In this document: positions 17,079 to 26,337 of the stretch, piece after piece
How positions within the stretch are numbered: position 1 is the first letter of the stretch
Layout of the letters: each line of letters opens with the position of its first letter
Assembly: GCA_001429555.1 (NCBI GenBank)
Contig: LMSR01000019.1
Coordinates: 186,068-250,067 of the forward strand
Origin: Nocardioides sp. Soil797
Lineage (GTDB): Bacteria > Actinomycetota > Actinomycetes > Propionibacteriales > Nocardioidaceae
Direction: 5' to 3'
DNA: 64,000 nt
Notes under the pieces: generated by a model
Told to the model about the DNA's origin: nothing
Seen by the model: only the letters and a program-made list of their open reading frames with translations
Database searches by the model: none
Position numbers and translations under genes: made by a program

Positions 17079-19807
17079 TCGGCACCTCGCAGGGCGACCA
17101 TGTCGCGCAGCTCCGAGTTGCTGAGCTCGGTCAGGCCGGCCTCTCCACGAGCCAGCACCGAGTCGGCCAGGGCCCGCTTGTGGGTGAGCAGCTCGGCGAT
17201 GCGTTCCTCGATGGTGCCCTGGGTGATCAGTCGGTGCACCTGGACCGCACGGGTCTGCCCGATCCGGTAGGCGCGGTCGGTGGCCTGCTCCTCGACGGCA
17301 GGGTTCCACCAGCGGTCGAAGTGGATGACGTGGTCGGCGGCGGTCAGGTTGAGCCCGGTGCCCCCGGCCTTCAGCGACAGCAGGAAGACCGGTGTCTCCC
17401 CCGCCTGGAACCGCTCGACCATCGCCGAGCGCTCGCGCACGGGGGTGCCACCGTGGAGGAACTGGGTCGGGACGCCGGTCGCCTCGAGGTGCTGCTCGAG
17501 CAGGCGCGCCATCTGGACGTATTGCGTGAAGACCAGCACGCCGCCGTCCTCGGCGAGGACGGTGCCGAGCAGCTCGTCGAGCAGGTCGAGCTTCTCCGAG
17601 CGGCCGCGCAGCCTCGAGTTGGTCTGCTTGAGGTAGTGGGCCGGGTGGTTGCAGATCTGCTTCAGACCGGTCAGCAGCTGCAGGATCAGGCCGCGGCGGG
17701 CGTGCTCGTCGGCCCGCTCGATGCGATCCATCGACTCGCGCACCAGGGCCTCGTAGAGCACTGCCTGCTCGCGGGTCAGGCGCAACGGATGGTCGGTCTC
17801 GGTCTTGGCAGGCAGCTCCGGGGCAATGCCCGGGTCGGACTTGCGTCGCCGCAGCAGGAACGGCTCGATCAGGTCGGCGAACTGGCGCGCCTTGGTCGGC
17901 TCCAGCCCCGACTCGATCGGCCCGGCCCACACCTTGCGGAAGGCGTTGCGCGAGCCGAGCAGCCCGGGAATCGCCCAGTCGAGGATCGCCCACAGTTCGG
18001 TGAGGTTGTTCTCGACCGGGGTGCCGCTGAGCGCGATGCGGGCCACACTCGGCAGAGTGCGCAGCGCACGAGCCGTCGACGACTGCGGGTTCTTCACGTG
18101 TTGTGCCTCGTCGGCCACCACCAGGTCCCACTCGATCCCGGCCAGGTCACGCTTGCCCTTGGGCTGGCCGTCGGTGCGCATCGTGCCGTACGTCGTCAGC
18201 ACGAAGCCGTCGGTGAGGCCTTCGAGGGTGCGAGAACTGCCGTGGAAGCGACGGACGGGGGTGCCGGGGGCGAAGCGTGCGATCTCGGCCTCCCAGTTGC
18301 CGAGCAGCGAGGCCGGACAGACCACCAGCACCGGCCCGGCCACGCCGAGGGAGCGACGGTGCAGGTGAAGCGCGATCACCGTGATCGTCTTGCCCAGCCC
18401 CATGTCGTCGGCCAGGCAGGCGCCGAGGCCGAGCGAGGTCATCTCGGCCAACCAGGTCAGCCCGTGCAGCTGGTAGTCACGCAGGGTCGCCTGCAGGTCT
18501 GCGGGTGCGGTGAGGGGTTCGCGGGTTGCCGCGGTGACGATCTGCTGGCGCACCTTCTCCAGGGTCGCGCCGACGATCACCTTCTCCTCGACGTCGTCGA
18601 CGGAGACCTGACCGGTCAGCGTTGCCGCCAACGCCTGGGCCGGCTTGGCGGTGCGGATCAGCCGCTTCCCGGCCCGTTTCGCGGTCAACGGATCGACCAG
18701 CATCCAGTTGTCGCGGAGCTTGATCATCGGCGTGGTCGCCTCGGCGAGCTGGTCCATCTCGTCGTCGGTGAGCGGGTCGCCGTGCAGCGCCACCTGCCAC
18801 TTGAAACTGAAGAGCGACTCCGTGCCGAAGAGGCCCTCGACCAGCGGCTCCTCCTGCTTGCCGTCACCCGGTCGCAGCTCGGCGCGCGTGGTCAGGTCGC
18901 GACCCAGTGTGCGCGGGAAGAGTACGTCGACCCCACGCGCCTTGAGCGCCGGCAAACCGTCGTCGAGCAGGCTGGCCAGCTCGATCGCGTCGAGGGTGAG
19001 CTGGTCGGGCACCTGCAGCTCGAGCAGCCGCTCGAGCACCGGCCAGGCCTCCGCGGCCGCGCGCAGCGCCTGGGTGGCGTGGATCCTCGCCCGCGAGCCG
19101 AAGCCGTGGGTGGCATCGCTCGACGGCTCGGTCCACAGCCGGGCGGCGTCGGCGAAGTGGAGGGGGTCCTGCTCGTCGTGCACCTGGAGGACCAGGCGCA
19201 CCGTGCCACCGATCAGCTCCTCCTCGTCGGCCTCCATGCGCAGCGTCAACGCCACCAGCTGGGGCCGGTCGTCGGGCGCCTCGGGGTTGGCCAGCCGGGC
19301 CACCCGCTCCTGGATCCGTCGGGTCACGTCGCCGACTGGTTGACGTCGAGCGAAGGCCGTCCCGGTCGCCGCACGACCAGCGCCGGCGGCGCCCGACCGA
19401 CGTACGACGGAGGAGGCGGGCGCCGACCTCGCCATCGCGTCGGCGACGGCGTGGACCACCCCACGGACCACGGTGATCGGCTCCTCCACGTGCACCCCGT
19501 GACGGGACTCGGCCAGGAGCCGCAACCGCTCCTCGTCGGCCGGATCGAGCTCGGCGATGCGCCAACCGGCCGTGTCGGGTGCCAGCTTTCCGGCGGCCAC
19601 GAACTGCATGCCGAGCAGTGCGGCGCCGGCCAGCAGCGCCACGCTGGGGTGTGCGTCGTCCCGGCCGCGGGCCTTCGTCAGCACCGGCAGGGCGGCCCGC
19701 ATCGGCAGGCTGACGGTGCGTCGCTCGTCGCTGAACTCGACCTGGCTGTCGCGGGCGGGTTCGGCGACCCGGAAGGTGGCCGGGCCGGTGACGGGGACGA
19801 AGCTCAA
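17075..19807 (-). CDS. SNF2/Rad54-family DEAD-like helicase
   Basis: About 910 residues. Swi2/Snf2 ATPase: Walker A in LADDMGLGKTITVIALHL, motif II VVADEAQHVKNP, motif III ALSGTPVENNLTELW, then helicase C-domain with LVFTQYVQMARLLEQHL, LSLKAGGTGLNLTAADHVIHFDRWWNPAVEEQATDRAYRIGQ. A long N-terminal region of about 440 residues precedes the ATPase. It translocates on duplex DNA and may remodel protein-DNA complexes. TTG at 19807 is preferred since GGAGG lies 6 nt upstream; GTG at 19855 would add 16 residues. Stop overlaps the SWIM gene start. Confidence 0.93.
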   Translation of the reverse strand: MSFVPVTGPATFRVAEPARDSQVEFSDERRTVSLPMRAALPVLTKARGRDDAHPSVALLAGAALLGMQFVAAGKLAPDTAGWRIAELDPADEERLRLLAESRHGVHVEEPITVVRGVVHAVADAMARSAPASSVVRRSGAAGAGRAATGTAFARRQPVGDVTRRIQERVARLANPEAPDDRPQLVALTLRMEADEEELIGGTVRLVLQVHDEQDPLHFADAARLWTEPSSDATHGFGSRARIHATQALRAAAEAWPVLERLLELQVPDQLTLDAIELASLLDDGLPALKARGVDVLFPRTLGRDLTTRAELRPGDGKQEEPLVEGLFGTESLFSFKWQVALHGDPLTDDEMDQLAEATTPMIKLRDNWMLVDPLTAKRAGKRLIRTAKPAQALAATLTGQVSVDDVEEKVIVGATLEKVRQQIVTAATREPLTAPADLQATLRDYQLHGLTWLAEMTSLGLGACLADDMGLGKTITVIALHLHRRSLGVAGPVLVVCPASLLGNWEAEIARFAPGTPVRRFHGSSRTLEGLTDGFVLTTYGTMRTDGQPKGKRDLAGIEWDLVVADEAQHVKNPQSSTARALRTLPSVARIALSGTPVENNLTELWAILDWAIPGLLGSRNAFRKVWAGPIESGLEPTKARQFADLIEPFLLRRRKSDPGIAPELPAKTETDHPLRLTREQAVLYEALVRESMDRIERADEHARRGLILQLLTGLKQICNHPAHYLKQTNSRLRGRSEKLDLLDELLGTVLAEDGGVLVFTQYVQMARLLEQHLEATGVPTQFLHGGTPVRERSAMVERFQAGETPVFLLSLKAGGTGLNLTAADHVIHFDRWWNPAVEEQATDRAYRIGQTRAVQVHRLITQGTIEERIAELLTHKRALADSVLARGEAGLTELSNSELRDMVALRGAD

Positions 19808-19891
19808 GCGAAACCTCCAGGGCGCGGGCGAGTCCTCGACGCTAACGCGTGGCACCGACGGATCGTTCCCGGGAAGCCCCAGGGCGCTGGG

Positions 19892-21073
19892 TCAGCGTGC
19901 CTCTGCTCCGACTCGACCGAGGCTGCGCAACCCGACGAGGACCAGCACCGCGCCGCCGACCACACCGACCGCCAGCCCCCACCAGGAGGGGTGCTCGGAG
20001 GCCAGCGCCAGCGTCGCCGAGGGAACCACCGAGGTGACGGTGGCCAGGATCAGCACGCGATAGCCGACGTGTCCGGTGACCCACCAACACGCGGCCCACA
20101 CCGCGATCAGCAGTGCCGCCAGGACCAGGATCACCCAGACGTCGTTGTCGAACGGAGTCTCCGCCTTGGGCTTGGGGGTGTCACCGCCGGCCTCGTCGAG
20201 CTGCACGCTCAGGTCACCGAAGATGCCCTGAATGAGACGCATCACCGAGATCGCCAGGAGGAGCAGCCCGAGCCCGTAGCCGGCAATGCCGCCCACCACG
20301 ATGCTGCTGAGGTCTCGGGTCGGGAAGAACCATCCGGCAACGGTCACCGCGATCGCGAACACGAAGACCGCGAAGGCGATGATCATCATCAGGTTGTCGC
20401 CGTCGCCGTCAGGATCGACGGCGTCACCGAACAGCTTCGTGTAGAGGAAGCCCAGGCCGACGATCGCGGTCAGCACGAACGGTGCCCGGCGGGAGAGCCA
20501 GAACCCGACCGCGCTGAGCGCGAGGACCAACGCGCCAACGGCGTACGGCGTGGCGTCGGCGTCGTCCATCGCGACCCCGAGCATCACGCCGGCACCGAGT
20601 GCGCCCAGGGCACCGGGCCAGGCGAAGAGGTTGAGCCGCCGATCGGGATCGCGCACCAGGAACCAGGCTGCGACGGCCACCCCGAGGAGCCCCAGCGTGG
20701 CCACGATGCCGAGTGAGAAGTTCGACCAGTCGAGGTCGTTGTCCTGGTGCCCGGCGCCCGGCTGCATCGACGCGTCCAGCGCGAGTCCGCCGCGCGAGTA
20801 GAGCGCGGAGAGCACGACCGTGGCCGACACCAACGCCGCACCGAGGGCGACCAGGAGGGTGTCGAGCTGCAGGGGTCCGGCACTGCGACCCACCCTCGGG
20901 AAGGCGATCGCCCTCGAGGAGCCGTCCGGCGGGGTGGTCGTGCCCGCACCGTGGGCTCGGCCCCGGCTCGCGTCGTACGCCGCCTGGGCCTGCTGGCCGT
21001 CGATCACGCCGGAGCGAACCAGCTCGTCAAGGGCGTCGTGGACCGGATCGGATCCGGGAGGGGTCTGGGTCAT
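19892..21073 (-). CDS. multi-spanning membrane protein
   Basis: 393 residues. Cytosolic N-terminus (about 75 residues, with HDALDELVRSGVIDGQQAQAAYD, a short helix-turn-helix-like or coiled segment), then about ten hydrophobic spans such as TLLVALGAALVSATVVLSALY, GIVATLGLLGVAVAAWFLV and ILVLAALLIAVWAACWWV. The layout (short helical start, then paired spans) resembles DUF2157-type bacterial membrane proteins, but I cannot confirm the family. It ends 84 bp before the helicase TTG start and may be co-transcribed with it. Function unknown. Confidence 0.75.
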   Translation of the reverse strand: MTQTPPGSDPVHDALDELVRSGVIDGQQAQAAYDASRGRAHGAGTTTPPDGSSRAIAFPRVGRSAGPLQLDTLLVALGAALVSATVVLSALYSRGGLALDASMQPGAGHQDNDLDWSNFSLGIVATLGLLGVAVAAWFLVRDPDRRLNLFAWPGALGALGAGVMLGVAMDDADATPYAVGALVLALSAVGFWLSRRAPFVLTAIVGLGFLYTKLFGDAVDPDGDGDNLMMIIAFAVFVFAIAVTVAGWFFPTRDLSSIVVGGIAGYGLGLLLLAISVMRLIQGIFGDLSVQLDEAGGDTPKPKAETPFDNDVWVILVLAALLIAVWAACWWVTGHVGYRVLILATVTSVVPSATLALASEHPSWWGLAVGVVGGAVLVLVGLRSLGRVGAEAR

Positions 21074-21153
21074 GGCCTGATCCTCCCGCTTCCCCGGGCC
21101 CCCGAAACCTCGACGCGCGGGCGAGGCGGGTCCGGGTCAGCGCGGAACCCGCG

Positions 21154-22224
21154 TCAGCCGACCCGGCGAGCCTCCTGGCCACCGAAGTCGTGGTCGGCCC
21201 AGGCCCACAGGGTCTGCGCGATGACGTCGGTGTTGGCGTCGAGCGCGGCCGTGTCGAGGTTGTCGATGTCGTCACAGGCCGAGTGGTAGCAGGCGTCGAA
21301 CGGCTCTCCGGCGTCCCCGCCCCACTTCTGCGCCTGTTCCTCGCTCATGTATTCCTCCGCGCCGGAGAACGTCCCGGCGGTCGGGATGTCACGCTGCATG
21401 AACGCCGCGTGGTCCGAGCGACCGTCGACGTCGATGTAGTCGCTGTCGACCCCCTGGGCGTCGTACAAGGCGGTGAGGCTGTCGCGCATCTCGGTGCCGT
21501 TCGGGTCGTCGTCGTAGACGAACCAGCCCGGGTTGGGTGAGGCCACCATGTCGAAGTTGAAGTACGCCGCCAGCTCGCCGACCTGCGCGTCGGTCAGGCT
21601 GTCGACGTAGTGGGTGGAGCCGAGGAGGCCGAGCTCCTCGGCGCCCCAGAAGCCGAAGCGGACGTGGTTGGCGGGCGCGGCCGCACCCTGGGCCTGTGCC
21701 TCGGCGAAGGTCAACGCGGCCTCCAGGATCGCAGCCGTTCCGCTGCCGTTGTCGTTGATGCCGGGGCCGGCGTCGACGCTGTCGAGGTGGGCGCCCATCA
21801 TCACCGTCTGCGCAGTGTCACCGCCCGCCCAGTCGGCGATCAGGTTGTACGACGTGCCGTAGCGGGTCTCGAACTCCTGCACCTGGGTCTCGAACCCGGC
21901 GGCGTCGAGCTGCCCCTGCACGTAGGAGACGGACGCCTCGTATCCAGGCTCGCCGGTCGAGCGGTTCCCACCGTTGGCGTCCGCGATCGACTGGAGCTCC
22001 TGCAGATGGGTCATCACCTCCTCGACCGGGATGTCGGGTGCGTCGGCCTGGCTCGGTGCGTGGGCCGGAGCGGCGCTGGGCACCCACCCCTGAACGGCCT
22101 GGGTGACCGTCTGGCTGACTGGCGGGGTGACCGGTTGCGCGTGTGCGGCCCCGGAGCAGACCGTTCCGGCAGCCAGGGCGGCGACTCCGGCCAGGGCGGC
22201 GAGGCGCGTGCGTGTGGGGGTCAT
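21154..22224 (-). CDS. secreted M28-family zinc aminopeptidase
   Basis: 356 residues. Signal peptide (MTPTRTRLAALAGVAALAAGTVCSGAAHA), then an M28 peptidase domain. Metal and catalytic residues are visible in order: MMGAHLDSVDAGPGINDNGSGTAA (His and bridging Asp), WGAEELGLLGSTHY (catalytic Glu and ligand Glu), YFNFDMVASPN (Asp), and a final His in FDACYHSACDD. It resembles Streptomyces aminopeptidase S and probably removes N-terminal residues of extracellular peptides. ATG at 22224 follows GGGAGGA and opens the signal peptide. Confidence 0.9.
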   Translation of the reverse strand: MTPTRTRLAALAGVAALAAGTVCSGAAHAQPVTPPVSQTVTQAVQGWVPSAAPAHAPSQADAPDIPVEEVMTHLQELQSIADANGGNRSTGEPGYEASVSYVQGQLDAAGFETQVQEFETRYGTSYNLIADWAGGDTAQTVMMGAHLDSVDAGPGINDNGSGTAAILEAALTFAEAQAQGAAAPANHVRFGFWGAEELGLLGSTHYVDSLTDAQVGELAAYFNFDMVASPNPGWFVYDDDPNGTEMRDSLTALYDAQGVDSDYIDVDGRSDHAAFMQRDIPTAGTFSGAEEYMSEEQAQKWGGDAGEPFDACYHSACDDIDNLDTAALDANTDVIAQTLWAWADHDFGGQEARRVG

Positions 22225-22334
22225 GGCGTGTTCCTCCCGAGAGGTGACGTGTGGTCGACGCCCAGCCTTGGTGGGGCCGGGGGCGCAGGGCAAGGGGACG
22301 CCCGGTGTTAACTTTTGCCGGCACGCCCCCCGGT

Positions 22335-22340
22335 TAGGCT
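22335..22340 (+). promoter_or_regulatory. -10 element of leaderless glutathione peroxidase gene
   Basis: TAGGCT, 6 nt, then ATG at 22347, with no ribosome site. The same hexamer and spacing recur upstream of the MFS gene. Confidence 0.55.
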
Positions 22341-22346
22341 CAGCCC

Positions 22347-22835
22347 ATGAGCATCCTCGACGCCCCCATCGCCCGCCTCGACGGCACCGCCACCACGCTC
22401 GGTGAGATCACCGGCGGCAAGGCGGCCCTGCTGGTCAACGTGGCCTCCAAGTGTGGCCTCACGCCTCAGTACGCCGCCCTCGAACAGCTCCACGAGCAGT
22501 ACGCCGACCGCGGCTTCACCGTCGTCGGCATCCCGTGCAACCAGTTCGGTGGCCAGGAACCCGGCACCTCCGGGGAGATCGCCGAGTTCTGCTCGTCGAC
22601 GTACGGCGTGACGTTCCCGATGACCGAGAAGGTCGACGTCAACGGCGACGACCAGCACCCCGTCTACGCGGAGCTGACCCAGGTCCCCGACGAGGAGGGC
22701 GAGGCCGGTGACGTCCAGTGGAACTTCGAGAAGTTCCTGGTCGCCGCCGACGGCCAGGTCATCTCGCGGTTCCGGCCCACGGTCACCCCGGACGACGAGC
22801 GCCTCGTCGACGGGGTGGAGGCGCTGACCTCCTGA
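22347..22835 (+). CDS. glutathione peroxidase-family thiol peroxidase
   Basis: 162 residues, thioredoxin fold. Catalytic triad visible: Cys in NVASKCGLTPQY (about residue 36), Gln in GIPCNQFGGQEPG and Trp in VQWNFEKFLV. In bacteria without glutathione such enzymes use thioredoxin, or in actinobacteria possibly mycothiol-linked reductants, to reduce hydroperoxides; the second Cys (in GIPCNQFGGQ) or EFCSS could serve as the resolving residue (inference). Leaderless, monocistronic, between the M28 peptidase gene and the MFS gene. Confidence 0.92.
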   Translation: MSILDAPIARLDGTATTLGEITGGKAALLVNVASKCGLTPQYAALEQLHEQYADRGFTVVGIPCNQFGGQEPGTSGEIAEFCSSTYGVTFPMTEKVDVNGDDQHPVYAELTQVPDEEGEAGDVQWNFEKFLVAADGQVISRFRPTVTPDDERLVDGVEALTS

Positions 22836-22918
22836 TCCGTCAGGGGTCCCCCCGGGGCCGAGCCCACGGGGGACAGTGAGTCAGTTCACGCCCATCCGGT
22901 CCAAAAGTCGGATGCGAT

Positions 22919-22934
22919 GGAACGGTTCCGTTCC
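22919..22934. promoter_or_regulatory. operator-like palindrome before MFS gene
   Basis: GGAACGGTTCCGTTCC: perfect 7-bp arms with a TT centre. It lies directly upstream of the TAGGCT -10 of the transporter gene, where a repressor would occlude RNA polymerase. No regulator gene is adjacent. Confidence 0.6.
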
Positions 22935-22935
22935 G

Positions 22936-22941
22936 TAGGCT
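22936..22941 (+). promoter_or_regulatory. -10 element of leaderless MFS gene
   Basis: TAGGCT, 6 nt, then GTG at 22948. Confidence 0.5.
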
Positions 22942-22947
22942 TGTCTG

Positions 22948-24555
22948 GTGTCCACAACTACCCCGGAGCCGAGCGCTCCACAGACCAGTGCTCCCACAGA
23001 CGACGACAAGCTCGACAAGTCCGTCCTGATCGTGGCGGGCGTGGTCGTGCTCGGCGCGATCATGTCGATCCTCGACATCACGGTCGTGTCGGTTGCCCTC
23101 GAGACCTTCCAGAACGACTTCGACGCCACCTCCGCCGAAGTCGCCTGGACGATGACCGGCTACACGCTGGCCCTGGCCTCCGTCATCCCCCTGACCGGTT
23201 GGGCCGCTGACCGGTTCGGCACCAAGCGGCTCTACCTGATCGCGGTGACCCTGTTCACCGCCGGATCGGTCCTGTGCGCCACCGCGACGGGTCTCGACCA
23301 GCTCGTGATCTACCGCGTGCTCCAGGGCCTCGGCGGCGGAATGCTGATGCCGCTCGGCATGACCATCCTGACCCGTGCAGCCGGCCCGCACCGGGTCGGT
23401 CGGGTGATGGCGATCCTCGGCATCCCGATGCTGCTCGGCCCGATCTTCGGCCCCATACTCGGTGGCTGGCTGATCGACGCCGCCTCCTGGCACTGGATCT
23501 TCCTGATCAACCTGCCGATCGGCGTCCTGGCCTTCGTCTACGCGTTCATCGTGCTGCCCAAGGACCACGTCGAGCCGTCCGAGTCCTTCGACTGGCTCGG
23601 CATGGTGCTGCTCTCCCCCGGTCTGGCCGCGTTCCTCTACGGCGTCTCGAGCATCCCCGAGGCCGGCACCATGTGGGACCGCGAGGTGTTGATCCCGGCC
23701 ATCATCGGCATCGTGCTGATCATCGCCTTCGTGCCTTGGGCGTTGGCCAAGCGCAACATCCACCCGCTGGTCGAGCTGCGCCTCTTCCAGAACCGGCAGA
23801 TGAGCATCGCTGTGATCGCGATGGCACTCTTCGCGATCGCGTTCTTCGGCGCCAGCCTGCTCTTCCCTCTCTACTTCCAGCAGGTGCGTGACGAGACCGC
23901 GCTGAGGGCCGGCGTACTCCTGGCTCCGCAGGGGATCGGCGCGATGATCACCATGCCGATCGCCGGCTTCATCGCCGACAAGCGCGGTCCGGGCAAGGTC
24001 GTCATGGTCGGCATCGCCCTGGTAACGATCGGCATGGCGATGTTCACCCAGCTCGACGCGGACACGTCGTACGCCTTCATCCTGGGCTCGCTGTTCGTGA
24101 TGGGCCTGGGCATGGGCTCGACGATGATGCCGATCATGAGCTCGGCCCTGGCCACGCTCACCGACCACAACATCGCCCGTGGCTCGACGCTGATGAACAT
24201 CACCCAGCAGGTGGCTGCCTCGATCGGCACCGCGCTGTTCTCGGTGATCCTCACCAACGAGATGAAGAGCCACGCGTCGGTGAACCTGGCCACGGACCTG
24301 AAGGACGCCAAGATCGGGGAGAAGGACATCGCCTCGGGGTCCGACGCGTTCGTCCAGTTCCTGGCCGACAAGGGCCTCTCCCCGGAGAAGTTCCAGGCGC
24401 TGATGGCCCAGGTGCCGGTCGACATGGCCTCCGCCTTCGCCACGGTGTTCATCGTGGGCACGGTCCTGGTCGGCTGCGTGCTGATCCCGGCGTTCCTGCT
24501 GCCACGCAAGCCCCCGGAGAAGCCGGTCGACCCGACCGCCATGGTCGGTCACTGA
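22948..24555 (+). CDS. MFS multidrug efflux transporter, DHA2 family
   Basis: 535 residues, 14 predicted membrane spans, EmrB/QacA type. Motif A equivalents are in GWAADRFGTKRLYLIAV; motif C region shows GIPMLLGPIFGPILGGWLIDAASWHWIFLINLPIG, a DHA2 hallmark. A soluble insertion near the C-terminus (KSHASVNLATDLKDAKIGEKDIAS) precedes the last span. It would export drugs or amphipathic compounds by proton antiport. GTG at 22948 is leaderless. The palindrome overlapping its promoter suggests ligand-responsive repression. Confidence 0.9.
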   Translation: MSTTTPEPSAPQTSAPTDDDKLDKSVLIVAGVVVLGAIMSILDITVVSVALETFQNDFDATSAEVAWTMTGYTLALASVIPLTGWAADRFGTKRLYLIAVTLFTAGSVLCATATGLDQLVIYRVLQGLGGGMLMPLGMTILTRAAGPHRVGRVMAILGIPMLLGPIFGPILGGWLIDAASWHWIFLINLPIGVLAFVYAFIVLPKDHVEPSESFDWLGMVLLSPGLAAFLYGVSSIPEAGTMWDREVLIPAIIGIVLIIAFVPWALAKRNIHPLVELRLFQNRQMSIAVIAMALFAIAFFGASLLFPLYFQQVRDETALRAGVLLAPQGIGAMITMPIAGFIADKRGPGKVVMVGIALVTIGMAMFTQLDADTSYAFILGSLFVMGLGMGSTMMPIMSSALATLTDHNIARGSTLMNITQQVAASIGTALFSVILTNEMKSHASVNLATDLKDAKIGEKDIASGSDAFVQFLADKGLSPEKFQALMAQVPVDMASAFATVFIVGTVLVGCVLIPAFLLPRKPPEKPVDPTAMVGH

Positions 24556-24566
24556 CCGCTGACGCG

Positions 24567-24605
24567 GGTGTGGCTCGCAGTCACCCGGTGGCTGCGAGCC
24601 ACACC
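24567..24605. terminator. convergent hairpin terminator reaching into the ESX-like gene
   Basis: Perfect 14-bp stem (GGTGTGGCTCGCAG at 24567-24580 and its complement at 24592-24605). It separates the MFS gene from the convergent ESX-like gene; the right arm also encodes the last seven codons of that gene. Confidence 0.8.
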
Positions 24606-26002
24606 ACCGCCTCGTCGCGTGGGTCGTCCTTGCGGGCGTCGACGAGGTCCTGGGACCGGTCCTTCATGCTGTTGGCCGAATCCTCGTCGGTGTCGGAATA
24701 GGTGTTCGCCGCCCCGTCGAGCTGCACGCCGGCATCACCGATGGTGATGCCGTTGTCGGCGATGATGTCCTGCAGCATGGTCACGCAGCTGGCGTACTTC
24801 CCGGCCGGACCGTCAAACCCGTAGCCCAGCGCCTCGTGACGAACACGCGTGACCTTGGCGGAGTCGAGCACGCACGCGGCTGCCGCCGCACGAGCATCGG
24901 CGGAGGCAGCGATGCAGATCGACGCGAAGCTGCGGAGATCCTTGATCTCCGAGACCTCGAACTGGTCGCCACGCACGCCCACGTCGTAGGGGTCGGTTGA
25001 CCCGATCAGGTCGTCGGCACCCGTGCCCATGAAGGCGGTGCGCGCAGCAAGCTTCTCGGCCAGCGAACCCAGGTCGGTGGCGATGGCGAGTTCGGCGTCC
25101 TCGATCTCGTCGTTGAAGTCGACAAGCCCGGAGGCGAGCTTGTCGAAGACGCCGAACGGTGTGTCGGCACCGAACGCCAGCTCCTTCTTGGGCTTCTCGC
25201 TGGCCAGGGAGTCGGCGACGGAAAGTGCCCCGGTGATCGCCGCCAGGGCGACCTGCCCGGCGGCCCCGATGCCGATGCTCACCACCCCGGCAACCGCACC
25301 GAAGATGGCCAGAGCCACCTTGTTGTCGGGACCATCGGCTCCCTTCATCGCCGAGACCGCGTGGTCGGCGGTGAGCGCGATCTGCTCGCGGGCCTTGCTC
25401 CACAGCACCCTCTCGCGCTCGATGTTGAGCTTCATCAGGGCCAGGGCTGCGAACTGGTTGCTCAGGTTGCCCGGCCACGTCTTGAGGTATTGGTCGCGGA
25501 ACGAGGTGGCCGCGTCACCTGACCAGCCGACCATCTTGGCGCTCTCACTGCCCACCTGCCAGAGGTGGTAGTCGAGGTTGGTACCGCGAAACTCGGTGTC
25601 GCCGATCTTGAACGCCCCGCCGTTCAGCAGGGTGCCGGTCGTGTCGAGACTCAAGGCCTCCTGCTGGAAGTCGTCGGGATGAGGCATGTCGAGGAACGGC
25701 ACGAACATCTCGATGATCGCCCCCTCCCATTGGGTGCGCCAGCCCCTGAAGGTGGCACCCGGGTCGGCAACGGTCGCGCCATTGGGGTGTCCGATCGTGT
25801 CGGTCACCTCGCCGGTCCTGAAATCGATCCTGACGACGTACGCGTCGTCGTCGGCGGCGGCGTCGTCGTCGGCGGCATAGGTGACAGTGGCCGGGTCGTC
25901 CTCATTGTCGACGGTCCAGTCTGGGGCGAGCCGAACCTCGGCCACGATCGCCTGCGTCACGATCTCATTGACAGTGCTTGAGAGTTGGTCGTAGCTCGAC
26001 AT
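24581..26002 (-). CDS. ESX/WXG100-like large protein
   Basis: 473 residues. N-terminal acidic domain of about 150 residues, then a W-x-G turn in MVGWSGDAATSFRDQYLKTW and a long helical stretch typical of WXG100/PPE-like partners, a hydrophobic Gly/Ala segment (LAIFGAVAGVVSIGIGAAGQVALAAITGALSVADSLA), and a second helical part ending LDGAANTYSDTDEDSANSMKDR, the usual ending of WXG100 helices. No signal peptide, so type VII export is likely (inference); no ESX secretion genes are in the window. ATG at 26002 follows GAAAGGAAG. Effector or toxin identity cannot be shown. Confidence 0.7.
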   Translation of the reverse strand: MSSYDQLSSTVNEIVTQAIVAEVRLAPDWTVDNEDDPATVTYAADDDAAADDDAYVVRIDFRTGEVTDTIGHPNGATVADPGATFRGWRTQWEGAIIEMFVPFLDMPHPDDFQQEALSLDTTGTLLNGGAFKIGDTEFRGTNLDYHLWQVGSESAKMVGWSGDAATSFRDQYLKTWPGNLSNQFAALALMKLNIERERVLWSKAREQIALTADHAVSAMKGADGPDNKVALAIFGAVAGVVSIGIGAAGQVALAAITGALSVADSLASEKPKKELAFGADTPFGVFDKLASGLVDFNDEIEDAELAIATDLGSLAEKLAARTAFMGTGADDLIGSTDPYDVGVRGDQFEVSEIKDLRSFASICIAASADARAAAAACVLDSAKVTRVRHEALGYGFDGPAGKYASCVTMLQDIIADNGITIGDAGVQLDGAANTYSDTDEDSANSMKDRSQDLVDARKDDPRDEAVVWLAATG

Positions 26003-26143
26003 GAACTTCCTTTCGTGAGGCGGGGCGGCGGCCCCGGCCGTGCCCAGCGGATCCGGACACGCAGAATGTGACGCACGCGCGGTACAAGAGGTTCCCGGTC
26101 CCCGGCGTGACGGCGGGGGCGGCGGCGGTGCCGGCAAGGTGCG

Positions 26144-26296
26144 GTCGTCCTTGCGCAGATCGGCCAGCTCGCCGGAGCGATCCCACATACGGTTGGCGGA
26201 GTCCTGGTCGGTGTCGGAGTTGGTGTTCGCGGCCGCGTAGGGCTGCGCGCCGGCGCCACCGATGATGGTGCCGTTGTCGGCGATGATGTCCTGCAG
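26144..26296 (-). pseudogene. truncated duplicate of the ESX-like gene 3' end
   Basis: A 51-codon stretch reads LQDIIADNGTIIGGAGAQPY, then AAANTNSDTDQDSANRMWDR. It matches the C-terminal segment LQDIIADNGITIGDAGVQLD...ANTYSDTDEDSANSMKDR of the complete neighbour downstream at about two residues in three. It has no N-terminal part and no start signal. Its upstream end runs directly into the recQ-derived tandem repeats, so a deletion or recombination removed the rest of a second ESX-like gene. Confidence 0.75.
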
Positions 26297-26337
26297 CAGA
26301 GCCCTGCTCACCCTGGCCGCGAGGCAGGCGCCGGGCG

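Noticed and set aside
17180..20716. Very long open frame (about 1178 codons) on the plus strand
   Set aside because: Antisense to the SNF2 helicase and membrane-protein genes. Composition is Arg/Gly/His/Val-rich without any domain; such frames are a by-product of high GC3 codon use.
26003..26311. N-terminal extension of the ESX-like protein
   Set aside because: The intact gene has its own good ribosome site at 26002; the extension is a decayed duplicate plus low-complexity proline codons.
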